From NCBI GenBank assembly GCA_028284155.1, contig JANQSF010000054.1, forward strand, positions 140,778 through 204,777: DNA of 64,000 nucleotides. Reading direction: 5' to 3'. Position numbers and translations under genes: made by a program. The notes under the pieces were generated by a model. That model ran no database searches. It saw only the letters and a program-made list of their open reading frames with translations, and was not told the origin of the DNA. This document shows, in pieces, positions 35,193-43,041 of the stretch. This stretch comes from Phycisphaeraceae bacterium (GTDB lineage: Bacteria; Planctomycetota; Phycisphaerae; Phycisphaerales; Phycisphaeraceae). The stretch's first letter is position 1. Each line of letters opens with the position of its first letter.

Positions 35193-36638
35193 TCATCCCG
35201 GTTCGGTCATCGAGCGCGGGTCGAGCAACTCGTTCAACCTCGCGTCGTCGATCAGGCCCTCAGCTTGGACGAGTTCGCGGATGGTCTTGCCTTCCTCGAA
35301 CGCGCGCTTGGCGAGCTTGGCGGCGTTGTCGTAGCCGACCTCGGGGGCCAGCGACGTGACCATCATCAGCGACTGCTCGATCAGTTGCTCGCAGCGTTCG
35401 GTATTCACTTCGAGGCCGACGAGCAGTTTGTCAACGAAGACGTCGCAGACGTTGGCCAACAGGTTGATCGACTCGAGCATGGCGTCAGCCATCACCGGCA
35501 TCGCGACGTTGAGTTCGAAGATCGACCCGACGCCGCCCATGCCCGCCATCGTGACGGTCGCGTCGTTGCCGATGACGCGGCAGCAGACCTGCATGACCGA
35601 CTCGCAGATGACGGGGTTGACCTTGCCGGGCATGATCGACGACCCGGGTTGAATCGCGGGCAGGATCAACTCGTTGATCCCGCAACGCGGGCCGGAGCCG
35701 AGGTGGCGGATGTCGTTGGCGATCTTGGTCAACGCAACGGCGATCGTTTTCAGATGTCCGTGTCCTTCCACGAAACGGTCCTTGGCGGCCTGCGCGGCGA
35801 CATGGTTCGCCGCTTCCTGAAACTCGATCATCTCGACGACAGCGCTCTCGGGTGTTCGCACACGGTCGCCCAGCGCGTCGCAGACGCGCTTGCCGAACTC
35901 GGGATGCGTGTTGATCCCTGTACCCACGGCCGTGCCACCGATCGGCACGAGTGTCGCCAGGATTTCGGTGATGTAGCCTCCCACGCGGTGTGCGTCCCAT
36001 GCCTGCCTCGCGTAACCGCCGAACACCTGCCCGACTCGGATCGGCGTCGCGTCCATCAGGTGTGTTCGGCCGATCTTGACGATGGCGTCCCAGTCGTCAG
36101 CCTTCCTCTTCAGTTCTGCCTCAAGTCGCGCCAATGCCGGCAGCAGCTTGTCGCGCACGGCCAACTTGCCCGCAATATGCATCGCCGTCGGGAACGTGTC
36201 GTTGCTCGACTGGCCCATGTTCACGTGGTCGTTGGGGTGCACACCTCCCTCGGCCTTGACGGATCGGCCGAGGCCCAGCTTGTCGTTGGCAAGGGCTGCG
36301 ATGACCTCGTTGGCGTTCATGTTCGTGCTGGTGCCCGAGCCGGTCTGGTAGACATCGACGGGGAACTGCTCGTCGTGCTTACCCTGCGCGACCTCGTCGG
36401 CCGCGGCGATGATGGCGTCGGCCAACTTCGAGTCGAGTTTGCCCAGGTCGGCGTTGACCTTGGCGCAGGCGGCTTTGAGGTGGCCGAACGCGTGGATTAT
36501 TTCGGGGGGCAGCGGCTTGTTGGCGATGGGGAAGTTTTCGACGGCCCGCTGCGTGCTCGCACCCCACAAGGCCCAGTCGGGGACCTTCATCTCGCCCATC
36601 GAGTCACGTTCGGTGCGGTAGGTGGTGGTTTCAGGCAT
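35193..36638 (-). CDS. fumC: Fumarate hydratase, class II
   Basis: The 481-residue enzyme begins YRTERDSMGEMKVP, has GSGTSTNMNANEV, HPNDHVNMGQSSND, GRTHLMDATPI and the superfamily signature GSSIMPGKVNP. These are the class II fumarase motifs, in which the serine of the GSSIMPGK loop acts in catalysis. It interconverts fumarate and malate in the TCA cycle as an iron-independent homotetramer. The aspartase and argininosuccinate lyase relatives are less likely, given the HPNDHVNMGQSSND motif together with MDATPIRVGQ. It follows the cupin gene on the same strand with a gap of about 145 bases holding a palindrome. Confidence 0.95.
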   Translation of the reverse strand: MPETTTYRTERDSMGEMKVPDWALWGASTQRAVENFPIANKPLPPEIIHAFGHLKAACAKVNADLGKLDSKLADAIIAAADEVAQGKHDEQFPVDVYQTGSGTSTNMNANEVIAALANDKLGLGRSVKAEGGVHPNDHVNMGQSSNDTFPTAMHIAGKLAVRDKLLPALARLEAELKRKADDWDAIVKIGRTHLMDATPIRVGQVFGGYARQAWDAHRVGGYITEILATLVPIGGTAVGTGINTHPEFGKRVCDALGDRVRTPESAVVEMIEFQEAANHVAAQAAKDRFVEGHGHLKTIAVALTKIANDIRHLGSGPRCGINELILPAIQPGSSIMPGKVNPVICESVMQVCCRVIGNDATVTMAGMGGVGSIFELNVAMPVMADAMLESINLLANVCDVFVDKLLVGLEVNTERCEQLIEQSLMMVTSLAPEVGYDNAAKLAKRAFEEGKTIRELVQAEGLIDDARLNELLDPRSMTEPG

Positions 36639-36710
36639 GGCGGACGCCCTTGTATTGGATGCTTGGGGTGTGTTGGGCGTGACTTTATGCGCGCGGGCGC
36701 AGGGTGGGGT

Positions 36711-36750
36711 GAGCGCGGGCCACTGAAGTGGCCGCGCCTTGGGGGGAGGG
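36711..36750. repeat. GCGCGGG-ACTGAAGT palindrome, copy 2
   Basis: GCGCGGGCCACT (36713-36724) pairs with AGTGGCCGCGC (36727-36737) around a GA loop. The context GAGCGCGGG, ACTGAAGT and CGCCTTGG matches the copy inside neuB at 4131-4152, with an added CC/GG step in the stem here. It lies between the cupin gene and fumC, downstream of the former on the plus-strand coordinate but upstream of it in transcription terms of fumC. Confidence 0.6.
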
Positions 36751-36782
36751 TTGGGGTGAGTGATGAAGACTTGCGGCGTTGG

Positions 36783-37157
36783 TCAGTCGAACCACTCATC
36801 CGCAGGGTCGAAGACAGGGATGGCGGTGATGCTGACGGTGAGCTTTCCGACGGCGCGGTGGCGGCAGCCGGGCTTGATGAGGACGGACGTGCCGGGCTTG
36901 AGCGGGATGTGTTGCCCGTCCAGTTCCATGTGGCCTTCGCCCTCGAGGACGTGGTAGATCTCGGTCAGCTTTTTGTGGTAGTGGGTCTGCGAGTCGGCTT
37001 TGATTGTGGTGATGTGGAACGAGGCGACCTGATCCGGGTCGTCGGTGAAGGCGCGCTTGGCAGTGCCGCAGGGACAGGGCACCCCCGGAAGGTCAGCCAT
37101 CTGGGCGACGGCGTAGCGGGGGGTTGTCGTTGTGTCGCTGTGCCGGGTGTCGGCCAT
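36783..37157 (-). CDS. Small cupin-domain protein
   Basis: The 124-residue protein has the cupin barrel motifs HYHKKLTEIYHVLEGEGHMELDG and LKPGTSVLIKPGCRHRAVG, with His and Glu residues suited to bind one metal. Single-domain cupins of this size include sugar isomerases, dioxygenases and metal-binding regulators, so substrate is not predictable. A CPC pair near residue 28 is unusual. It is divergent from the ArsR gene, about 110 bases away, and transcribed in the same direction as fumC. Confidence 0.85.
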   Translation of the reverse strand: MADTRHSDTTTTPRYAVAQMADLPGVPCPCGTAKRAFTDDPDQVASFHITTIKADSQTHYHKKLTEIYHVLEGEGHMELDGQHIPLKPGTSVLIKPGCRHRAVGKLTVSITAIPVFDPADEWFD

Positions 37158-37226
37158 GGATCGCTCTCGCGGGGGAGATCGATTCTAAGACACATGGCGG
37201 GCGGGCTGGGCGAAACCGAATCTACC

Positions 37227-37264
37227 TTGACATCGCCCGGCCCATTGTGTAACCTATTGGTTAC
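37227..37264 (+). promoter_or_regulatory. Promoter and palindromic operator of the ArsR/SRPBCC genes
   Basis: TTGACA (37227-37232) is followed after 17 bases by TAACCT (37250-37255). A perfect inverted repeat GTAACC-TATT-GGTTAC (37249-37264) covers the -10 and ends two bases before the ATG at 37267. An ArsR-family dimer bound there would block polymerase, so autorepression is likely. The predicted message has a leader of at most about six bases. Confidence 0.6.
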
Positions 37265-37266
37265 CT

Positions 37267-37605
37267 ATGAGACCCGAGTCGATGGACAACGTGTTCGCCG
37301 CGCTGGCGAGTCAGCCCCGCCGGCGGATCCTCGACATCGTCAAAACCATGCCCGGTTGCAGTGTGAACGACGTGTGCAAGTACTTCGACATCAGCCGAAT
37401 CGCGGTGATGAAACACCTACGCGTGCTCGAAGAGGCCAACCTGATCGTCTCTCGGAAGGTCGGGCGGACGCGCGAGCTGTTTTTCAACGCCGTGCCGATC
37501 CAGATGGTGTACGACCGCTGGACGACCGAATACAGCGCCCTGTGGTCGCGCGGGGCGACGCGACTCAAGTACAAGCTCGAATCAAGGAGCCAGTCGGATG
37601 ACTGA
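37267..37605 (+). CDS. ArsR-family winged-helix transcriptional regulator
   Basis: The 112-residue protein has a winged helix-turn-helix with VFAALASQPRRRILDIVK, DVCKYFDISRIAVMKHLRVLEEANLIVSRKVGRTR and a C-terminal helix. The metal-binding ELCVCDL motif of ArsR/SmtB sensors is not present; the closest pattern is the metal-independent group usually encoded next to SRPBCC proteins. Its end overlaps the next gene by eight bases. The start could also be the ATG at 37282, which would leave a leader of about 20 bases. It probably represses its own promoter through the palindrome just upstream. Confidence 0.9.
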   Translation: MRPESMDNVFAALASQPRRRILDIVKTMPGCSVNDVCKYFDISRIAVMKHLRVLEEANLIVSRKVGRTRELFFNAVPIQMVYDRWTTEYSALWSRGATRLKYKLESRSQSDD

Positions 37606-38155
37606 AACGCCTTCACCGCAACCAGACTCAGCCAACCCGCCGGCTACGCGCACGCTGGTCAACCGCATCGTCATCCGCGCGTCGATGCAGGACGTGTGGG
37701 ACGAGTTGACGACGCCCGGCCAACCGATGCCGTTCTTCTTCAACTCGGTGCTGCACACGCCTGGCCACGACGGGCTGGACGTCGGCGTGCCGATGCGCAT
37801 GCGCACGCAGGACGAAAAGTACACGGCCGTGGTCGGCGAGATCGTCGAGTTCGACCCGCCCCGCCGATACGTGACGACCTTCCGCTTCACGCAGTTGGAC
37901 GACCCGTGGTGCAAGGTCGTTTACGAGTTGAAGGAGGTCGACGACGGGACGGAGTTCACCCTCACGGTCGACGAGCTGCCGACGGGCACGAAGACCGAGA
38001 AGTGGATGTCGCAGGGCGCGGACTACATCCTTAAGACGTTGAAGGCAGTTGCGGAGGACGAGCCGCTGCCGTTCAAGTCCAAGTTCATCCTTTGCATGTG
38101 CAAGCTGACGGCGTGGATGACGCCGAAGCGGTGTCGGTCGGAGCATTGGGCTTGA
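37598..38155 (+). CDS. SRPBCC (AHSA1-like) domain protein
   Basis: The 185-residue protein has the START/Bet v 1-like pattern: VNRIVIRASMQDVWDELTTPGQPMPFFF at the start, then GVPMRMRTQDEKYTAVVGEIVEFDPPRRYVTTFRF, and a long final helix (GADYILKTLKAVAEDE). Such domains form a hydrophobic cavity for a small ligand or act as Hsp90-cochaperone-like folds. Pairing with an ArsR regulator through an eight-base overlap is a common arrangement in which both react to the same compound. The ligand is unknown. Confidence 0.85.
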   Translation: MTETPSPQPDSANPPATRTLVNRIVIRASMQDVWDELTTPGQPMPFFFNSVLHTPGHDGLDVGVPMRMRTQDEKYTAVVGEIVEFDPPRRYVTTFRFTQLDDPWCKVVYELKEVDDGTEFTLTVDELPTGTKTEKWMSQGADYILKTLKAVAEDEPLPFKSKFILCMCKLTAWMTPKRCRSEHWA

Positions 38156-38189
38156 CGCAGCCGGCCGAGGAGGCCGCGCCGAGGTGGGC

Positions 38190-39485
38190 CTATTGGCGCC
38201 TGCGTCGCCAACTCAACGCGGCGAACCCCAGCAGTGCCAGGCCTGCCGTCGCGGGCTCGGGCACGGCAGCAGCGACAACGTTGACCGTCACATTGTCAAT
38301 CGGCGCGAATCCTGCACCACCAGCCGGCGGGGTCGCGTCGGCACCGGTCGCGCCGATGCGCAGCCAGATCTCCGTGCCATCCGCCACGCCAGCCAAACTG
38401 AGGACACCCTCGTTGATGCGGCTGAGGATTCCTTCATTGTTCATTGAGTTAAACGTGGCCGAGTCGATCAGCGTCAGACCGGCCGAGGCGATGTCCGTGC
38501 CGTCGGCCCCGGTGAAGATGCCGTCGCCTTCGTAGAACGCGATCTCAAAACCCGTACTGGCGTTGCCGTCGCTGAACGTACCCTGGGTGAACGACCACTC
38601 CAACGCCTCGTCGCCCGCTTCCTTTTGACCGAGCGACTGGTAGATGTAGCCTGACGAATTAAACGCCGCGTGTTGCGAGTTTTCATACGTCGGCAGGTCG
38701 TTGATGATCCGGTCTTCGCCCTGGTACCACGCCGTGAAGTTGCCATTGGTGTCGAACCAGTTAGGGATGTCCTGCACTTGGGCGTTGCCGCCGATATCGG
38801 GCGTCTCAAAGCCGCCGTTGGTCACGAGCAGCGACGGCCCGCCCGGCGCGACCTGAAGCGAGTATCCGAGCCACCAGTTGTTGTCACTACCAGCGGTCTT
38901 GGAGAGGTCGGCGTTGAGCGCCGTGTCGGTGGCGGTGAACGAGTAAGAGATCAAGGTGGCCAGCCCGCCGACGCCGGTGATGCCGGTCTGCGTGTCCGTC
39001 CCCTCGAACGTCACGGACACGGTTTGGCCGAAGTTGTTCGCTTCCCAATAGCCCTGGAACAGGTAGTTCTGTCCGGGCGTCAGGCCGTTGATCTCCAGTG
39101 AGATTGGCCCGGGCGCGCCGTTGCCCGCGATGCCACCCAACAAGTTGAGCATGTCGCCGGTGTAGCCGGCCGCGCCGATTTGGCCACTGCGGTAGTTGCC
39201 GTCGAACGACGAGTTGATATTCAGCTCGGGGATCAGATCGGCGCCCGGGCCGTTGTTCCCCGCCGACGCCAGGGGGTGGATGATGCCGTTGATGTCGACC
39301 GTCGTGTTCCCGCCCGCGCCCGACCCGAGGTTGGCGGCGGAGACGACACTCGTGCCCAAGTTGACGATGTCGGACTCGTTGTTGGTCAGAGGGCTGGTGG
39401 TGATGACCGCCGCCTGCGCCGAACCGACGGCAAGCAGCAAGCCGGTGACCAGCACAGCGATGAGGACGCGAGGGGCACGATTCAT
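38190..39485 (-). CDS. PEP-CTERM sorted exported protein
   Basis: The 431-residue protein has a signal peptide (MNRAPRVLIAVLVTGLLLAVGSAQA), two beta-rich segments (about 30-210 and 220-400) rich in Asn, Gly, Thr and Asp, and a C-terminal PEP-CTERM signal (VPEPATAGLALLGFAALSW then RRRR). The second part resembles the carbohydrate-binding-like domains of hapalindole/DUF-type exported proteins (LLVTNGGFETPDIGG, EDRIINDLPTYENSQHA, YIYQSLGQ), but no catalytic motif was seen. It should be processed by an exosortase and placed at the cell surface. It converges with the SRPBCC gene. Confidence 0.8.
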   Translation of the reverse strand: MNRAPRVLIAVLVTGLLLAVGSAQAAVITTSPLTNNESDIVNLGTSVVSAANLGSGAGGNTTVDINGIIHPLASAGNNGPGADLIPELNINSSFDGNYRSGQIGAAGYTGDMLNLLGGIAGNGAPGPISLEINGLTPGQNYLFQGYWEANNFGQTVSVTFEGTDTQTGITGVGGLATLISYSFTATDTALNADLSKTAGSDNNWWLGYSLQVAPGGPSLLVTNGGFETPDIGGNAQVQDIPNWFDTNGNFTAWYQGEDRIINDLPTYENSQHAAFNSSGYIYQSLGQKEAGDEALEWSFTQGTFSDGNASTGFEIAFYEGDGIFTGADGTDIASAGLTLIDSATFNSMNNEGILSRINEGVLSLAGVADGTEIWLRIGATGADATPPAGGAGFAPIDNVTVNVVAAAVPEPATAGLALLGFAALSWRRRRQ

Positions 39486-39590
39486 ATTCGTCTCTCCAGT
39501 GTTTTAGGGTTGCTTGTGCGGGGCGCTTCAATCTCGGCGCGGCGGATGCCGCGTGGTCAAGCACTATACGCGGCGTGATTCGGCTAATCT

Positions 39591-39615
39591 CCGCCCGGCT
39601 GGCGGAATCGGGCGG
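39591..39615. repeat. CCGCCCG/CGGGCGG hairpin after nuoD
   Basis: CCGCCCG (39591-39597) pairs with CGGGCGG (39609-39615) around an 11-base loop, about 50 bases past the nuoD stop codon (39665) on the minus strand. There is no T-run, so termination here is uncertain. Confidence 0.4.
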
Positions 39616-39664
39616 GTTAATCTGGGGGGACACGTTGCAAGCCGCGTGCTCAAAGGGGGTCGAT

Positions 39665-40921
39665 CTAGCGATCGACCTGTCCCATGACCACGTCGATCGA
39701 CCCGATGATCGCGGGGACGTCGGCCAACAGGACGTCGCGGCACAGCTCGTGCGTGACGGACAGGTTGCAGAACGTCGCCGCGCGGGCTTTGCAGCGGTAC
39801 GGCATCGGGCCGCCCTGGCTTTCAAGGTAGAAGCCGAGGATACCGCGCGGGTTTTCCGTCTCGACGTACACCTCGCCGGGCGCGGGCTTGAAGTTGCGCG
39901 GCAGCTTGACGCGGTACTTGGCCTGCTCGCCCTCGGTCGGGATCATCTTCAACGCCTGCCGCAGAATCTTGACGCTCTCTTCCATCTCGCGCATGCGGAC
40001 GATGTAGCGATCCCAGCAGTCGCCGAGGCATCCCATTTCGCCCTCGCCGACGATCACGTCGAAGTCGAGTTCGTCGTACAGGCTGTACGCCTTGCGACCC
40101 TCGCCGCCGTCTTCCTTGCGCTTGGGTCTGCGCAGGTCGTATGGGATGCCGCTGCCGCGGATGACGGGGCCGGTCAGGGCGTACTTGACCGCCAGGTCTT
40201 TGCTGATCGGGCCGACGTTGGCGGTTCGGCGGATGAAGATCTGGTTGAACGTCAGCAGGTCGTTGTATTCCTTGAGCTTCGGCTCGAAGTAGTCGAGGAA
40301 CTCGCCGATCTTGTCGAGCATGTCCGGCGTCAGGTCGTGCGTCGACCCGCCGATGGTGAAGTACGAATACGTGAGGCGTGCGCCGCAGACCATCTCGAAC
40401 AGGTCGAGGATGTACTCGCGTTCGCGGAAGGCGTACAGGAACGGCGTGAACGCGCCGATGTCCAGGCCATACGTCCCGAACGACACGAGGTGGGAGGCGA
40501 TCCGGTTCAGCTCGCAGATGATGATGCGGATGAACTCCGCACGTCTCGGCAACTCGACCTCGCCCAGTTCTTCGACCGCGCGGCAGAACGCCCAGTTCTC
40601 GTTCATGCCCGCGAGGTAATCCATGCGGTCGGTGTACGGGATGTACTGGTAGTACGCGACATTCTCGCCAATCTTCTCGGCGCAGCGGTGCAGGTAGCCG
40701 ATGTGCGGCACGGCCTCGAGCACCATCTCGCCGTCGGTTCGCAACACGACACGCAACACGCCGTGCGTCGACGGGTGCTGCGGGCCCATGTTGACGAGCA
40801 TCTCTTCGGTCTGGACGTCGACCTGGTCGCCGTTGCCACCGGCCGCGCCGACACTGTCGGGCTTCTGGATGATGTACGACTGCGTGGCCGTGCCGGCGGG
40901 ATCGGATTGCATGGTGGTCAT
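39665..40921 (-). CDS. nuoD: NADH-quinone oxidoreductase subunit D
   Basis: The 418-residue protein carries the 49-kDa/NuoD motifs LVNMGPQHPSTHGVLR, GYLHRCAEKIGE, YIPYTDRMDYLAGM, RAEFIRIIICELNRIASHL, IGGSTHDLTPDM and the C-terminal DVPAIIGSIDVVMGQVDR. The two histidines in HPSTH and the conserved tyrosine in TDRMDYL line the quinone site in complex I. It is found alone, without other nuo genes on either side. The N-terminus has about 30 extra residues before the core; the start could also be the ATG at 40912 (MQSD). Confidence 0.96.
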   Translation of the reverse strand: MTTMQSDPAGTATQSYIIQKPDSVGAAGGNGDQVDVQTEEMLVNMGPQHPSTHGVLRVVLRTDGEMVLEAVPHIGYLHRCAEKIGENVAYYQYIPYTDRMDYLAGMNENWAFCRAVEELGEVELPRRAEFIRIIICELNRIASHLVSFGTYGLDIGAFTPFLYAFREREYILDLFEMVCGARLTYSYFTIGGSTHDLTPDMLDKIGEFLDYFEPKLKEYNDLLTFNQIFIRRTANVGPISKDLAVKYALTGPVIRGSGIPYDLRRPKRKEDGGEGRKAYSLYDELDFDVIVGEGEMGCLGDCWDRYIVRMREMEESVKILRQALKMIPTEGEQAKYRVKLPRNFKPAPGEVYVETENPRGILGFYLESQGGPMPYRCKARAATFCNLSVTHELCRDVLLADVPAIIGSIDVVMGQVDR

Positions 40922-40999
40922 AGTGCGGGGATTGTAGTGGGGCCCCCGGAAGGGGTCAGGCGGCGAGGGGGCAGGATGCAGGTTGGGTTGGGATTACTG

Positions 41000-41069
41000 C
41001 GTGCCACGGCCGTGTCGGCCGTCCGGCCTGTCGAAGGCGTACCGCACGGTCGACACGGCCGTGGCACGA
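41000..41069. repeat. Large inverted repeat GTGCCACGGCCGTGTCGG, copy A
   Basis: The left arm at 41001-41026 and right arm at 41042-41067 pair with a few mismatches. This copy has drifted: GTCCGG and ACGGTCGA replace the consensus steps in the inner part. It lies between nuoD and the zinc-ribbon gene at 41154, which are transcribed away from each other. Confidence 0.8.
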
Positions 41070-41153
41070 GCCAGGTGACCTGCTGGAAAACTGCCGACGC
41101 GGCTGGGGACGGGCTGTCGGCGCGTGTTACACAATCGACCATAGACTCACGGC

Positions 41154-41945
41154 ATGGAGCACGATCCGACGTTGCTGCACAGGATTCGCCACCCGCTGTT
41201 GGGGCTGGCGATCCTCATCCAACTGGGTGTCTGCGGGTTCGGGGCGTACATGGGGGCGCAGGAAGTCGTGATGGCGATCTTCTTCGGCGTCGTGTTTCTG
41301 CTCCAGGCGGCGTTCATCACCTGCCACATTTCGCTGCGGAATTGGCCTGCGGAGATGACGACGAAGGGTCGGCCGATGATCCGGGCCGTCCTGGCGGGCG
41401 GGCTGCTCGCCGCGGTCATTTGCCTTGCGTTTGTTTACACCTTGCTGGAATGGCCCGGCTGGTGGTGGGACGGCGCCGCGGAAGTCGTCCTGCATCCTGC
41501 GGCTTTCTTCGCGTCGATTATCGTCTGCTGGATCGTTTGGAGCGTGGTGTTCCTCTTCTATTGGAAGAGGCACGACCGGTACGTCGGCCTGACCAAGCTG
41601 ACGCGCGCCCTGCTGGCTGGCAGCGCGTTGGAGACGCTCATCGCCGCGCCGACGATCGCCTTCGTCCGCGATCCCGAGAACTGCTTCTGCGCACGCGGGT
41701 CGTTCTTCGGCCTGCTGTTCGGACTGAGCGCAGTCTTCTGCGTGTTCGGCCCCGGCGTGCTCATGCTCTACCTCCGCCAGCGCTACATCGCCGAACGGCT
41801 CCTGCCGCTGTGCAGCCGGTGCCACTACAACCTGACGGGGTCGGTCAGCAAGACCTGCCCCGAGTGCGGCGAACCCATCCCGCAACGCTTGCTGGACCGC
41901 ATCCACGGCGACGAACAGACCGCCTCATCCGCAAAGTCGTCCTGA
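41154..41945 (+). CDS. Multi-pass membrane protein with C-terminal zinc ribbon
   Basis: The 263-residue protein has about five membrane segments (near 15-35, 38-58, 77-98, 115-137 and 185-207) and then a zinc ribbon at the C-terminus: Cys220, Cys223, Cys235 and Cys238 in CSRCHYNLTG...CPECGEPIP. The ribbon is of the same type as in the five proteins at 404-6427, but at the opposite end of the chain. No ribosome-binding site is obvious at the ATG. It precedes the sulfotransferase by about 50 bases. Function unknown. Confidence 0.8.
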   Translation: MEHDPTLLHRIRHPLLGLAILIQLGVCGFGAYMGAQEVVMAIFFGVVFLLQAAFITCHISLRNWPAEMTTKGRPMIRAVLAGGLLAAVICLAFVYTLLEWPGWWWDGAAEVVLHPAAFFASIIVCWIVWSVVFLFYWKRHDRYVGLTKLTRALLAGSALETLIAAPTIAFVRDPENCFCARGSFFGLLFGLSAVFCVFGPGVLMLYLRQRYIAERLLPLCSRCHYNLTGSVSKTCPECGEPIPQRLLDRIHGDEQTASSAKSS

Positions 41946-41998
41946 CCGATACCAACGACAACGCCCCGGCCAACCGTGGGGCCTGCTGGTATCCGGTC

Positions 41999-42991
41999 AT
42001 GACCACAACCGTCGAAACAACGCGCCACGACCGTCCGGTAATCGACTCGCGTCGACGCGCATCGGCGCGGTCGAGCGATGAAAGCCCCAAGCGCATCACG
42101 CCCGACTTCGTCATCATCGGCGCACCCAAGGCCGGCACGACCACGCTGCACCAGACACTGTCGCGTCACCCCGACCTGTGCCTGACCGATCCGAAGGAAC
42201 CCGACTTCTACGGCGCACAGTTCGGGAGAGGGCGTGACTGGTATACGTCGCTATTCGCCGACGCGCGAGACGGGCAACTGCTCGGCGAGGCATCGACGAA
42301 CTACTCGGTCGGCACGCTTGGACCCAACGGTTGTGATGTGCCGACGATCGCGCGTCGCTTGGCGGACGACGCGCCGGACGTCAAGCTGATCTACATCCTG
42401 CGACACCCGGTCGAGCGGGCGTACTCGTTCTACGTCGAGCAGGTGCGCACCGCGCAGGCGCTTGGGCAACAGGAAGGGTATGAGCAGACGTTTGAGCAGT
42501 ACATGCAAACCGACCGGCGCTGCGTCGCGGGCAGCCGGTACATCGACGTGATCGAGACTTACCGGCGATACTTCGACGCGGAGCAGATGTTGATCCTGAC
42601 GCTCGATCAACTCAAAGCCGACCCCGCAACGCTGCACCGCCGTGTGACCGACTTTCTCGGCGTCACGCCGCTTAATGAAGGCAAGCAGGCATCGCGCGTC
42701 GTCGCGAACAACACGAATCAGCGGCACGAGTCGATGCTGCGAGAGAAGCTGGTCGCCCCGCTGCGCCGCATCCCGGTCGTCGGCCAACTCGGCGCGGCGC
42801 TGCCGCAACCCTGTCGCGACGGCATCTACAAGCTCCTGTCACGCAGCGGACGCGCGAAGCGCATGCGTCAAGAACTGACCTGCCCGCCGATGTTGGCCGA
42901 GACCCGCGCGGCGTTGCTGGAAGTGCTGCGTGAGCCGACGCTGGCGTTAGCTAGTCAACTCGAGATCGATCTATCGCACTGGCTCGTGTAA
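41999..42991 (+). CDS. Sulfotransferase domain protein
   Basis: The 330-residue protein has the 5'-phosphosulfate binding loop IIGAPKAGTTTLHQ (residues 39-52), the 3'-phosphate motif YILRHPVERAYSFYVEQ, and LTLDQLKADPATLHRRVTDFLGV, all typical of PAPS-dependent carbohydrate sulfotransferases. No signal peptide or membrane span is present, so it acts in the cytoplasm, probably on a glycan or lipid precursor. The long open frame upstream of 41999 is not coding. Planctomycetes often carry many such genes; the acceptor is unknown. Confidence 0.88.
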   Translation: MTTTVETTRHDRPVIDSRRRASARSSDESPKRITPDFVIIGAPKAGTTTLHQTLSRHPDLCLTDPKEPDFYGAQFGRGRDWYTSLFADARDGQLLGEASTNYSVGTLGPNGCDVPTIARRLADDAPDVKLIYILRHPVERAYSFYVEQVRTAQALGQQEGYEQTFEQYMQTDRRCVAGSRYIDVIETYRRYFDAEQMLILTLDQLKADPATLHRRVTDFLGVTPLNEGKQASRVVANNTNQRHESMLREKLVAPLRRIPVVGQLGAALPQPCRDGIYKLLSRSGRAKRMRQELTCPPMLAETRAALLEVLREPTLALASQLEIDLSHWLV

Positions 42992-43041
42992 GGCCTGACG
43001 CCAACGGGGCAGGCAAACGATTTGCGTCACTCAATTCTCAA

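Noticed and set aside
33948..37601. Plus-strand open frame of 1217 codons
   Set aside because: It is antisense to fumC and the cupin gene and out of frame with hsp20 and the ArsR gene; no motif was found in it. It is a by-product of GC-rich codon use.
39575..42991. Very long plus-strand open frame of 1138 codons ending in the sulfotransferase
   Set aside because: The frame is antisense to nuoD and crosses the zinc-ribbon membrane gene. Its upstream part has an Arg/Asp/Val-rich antisense composition. Only the part from 41999 has a recognisable domain.
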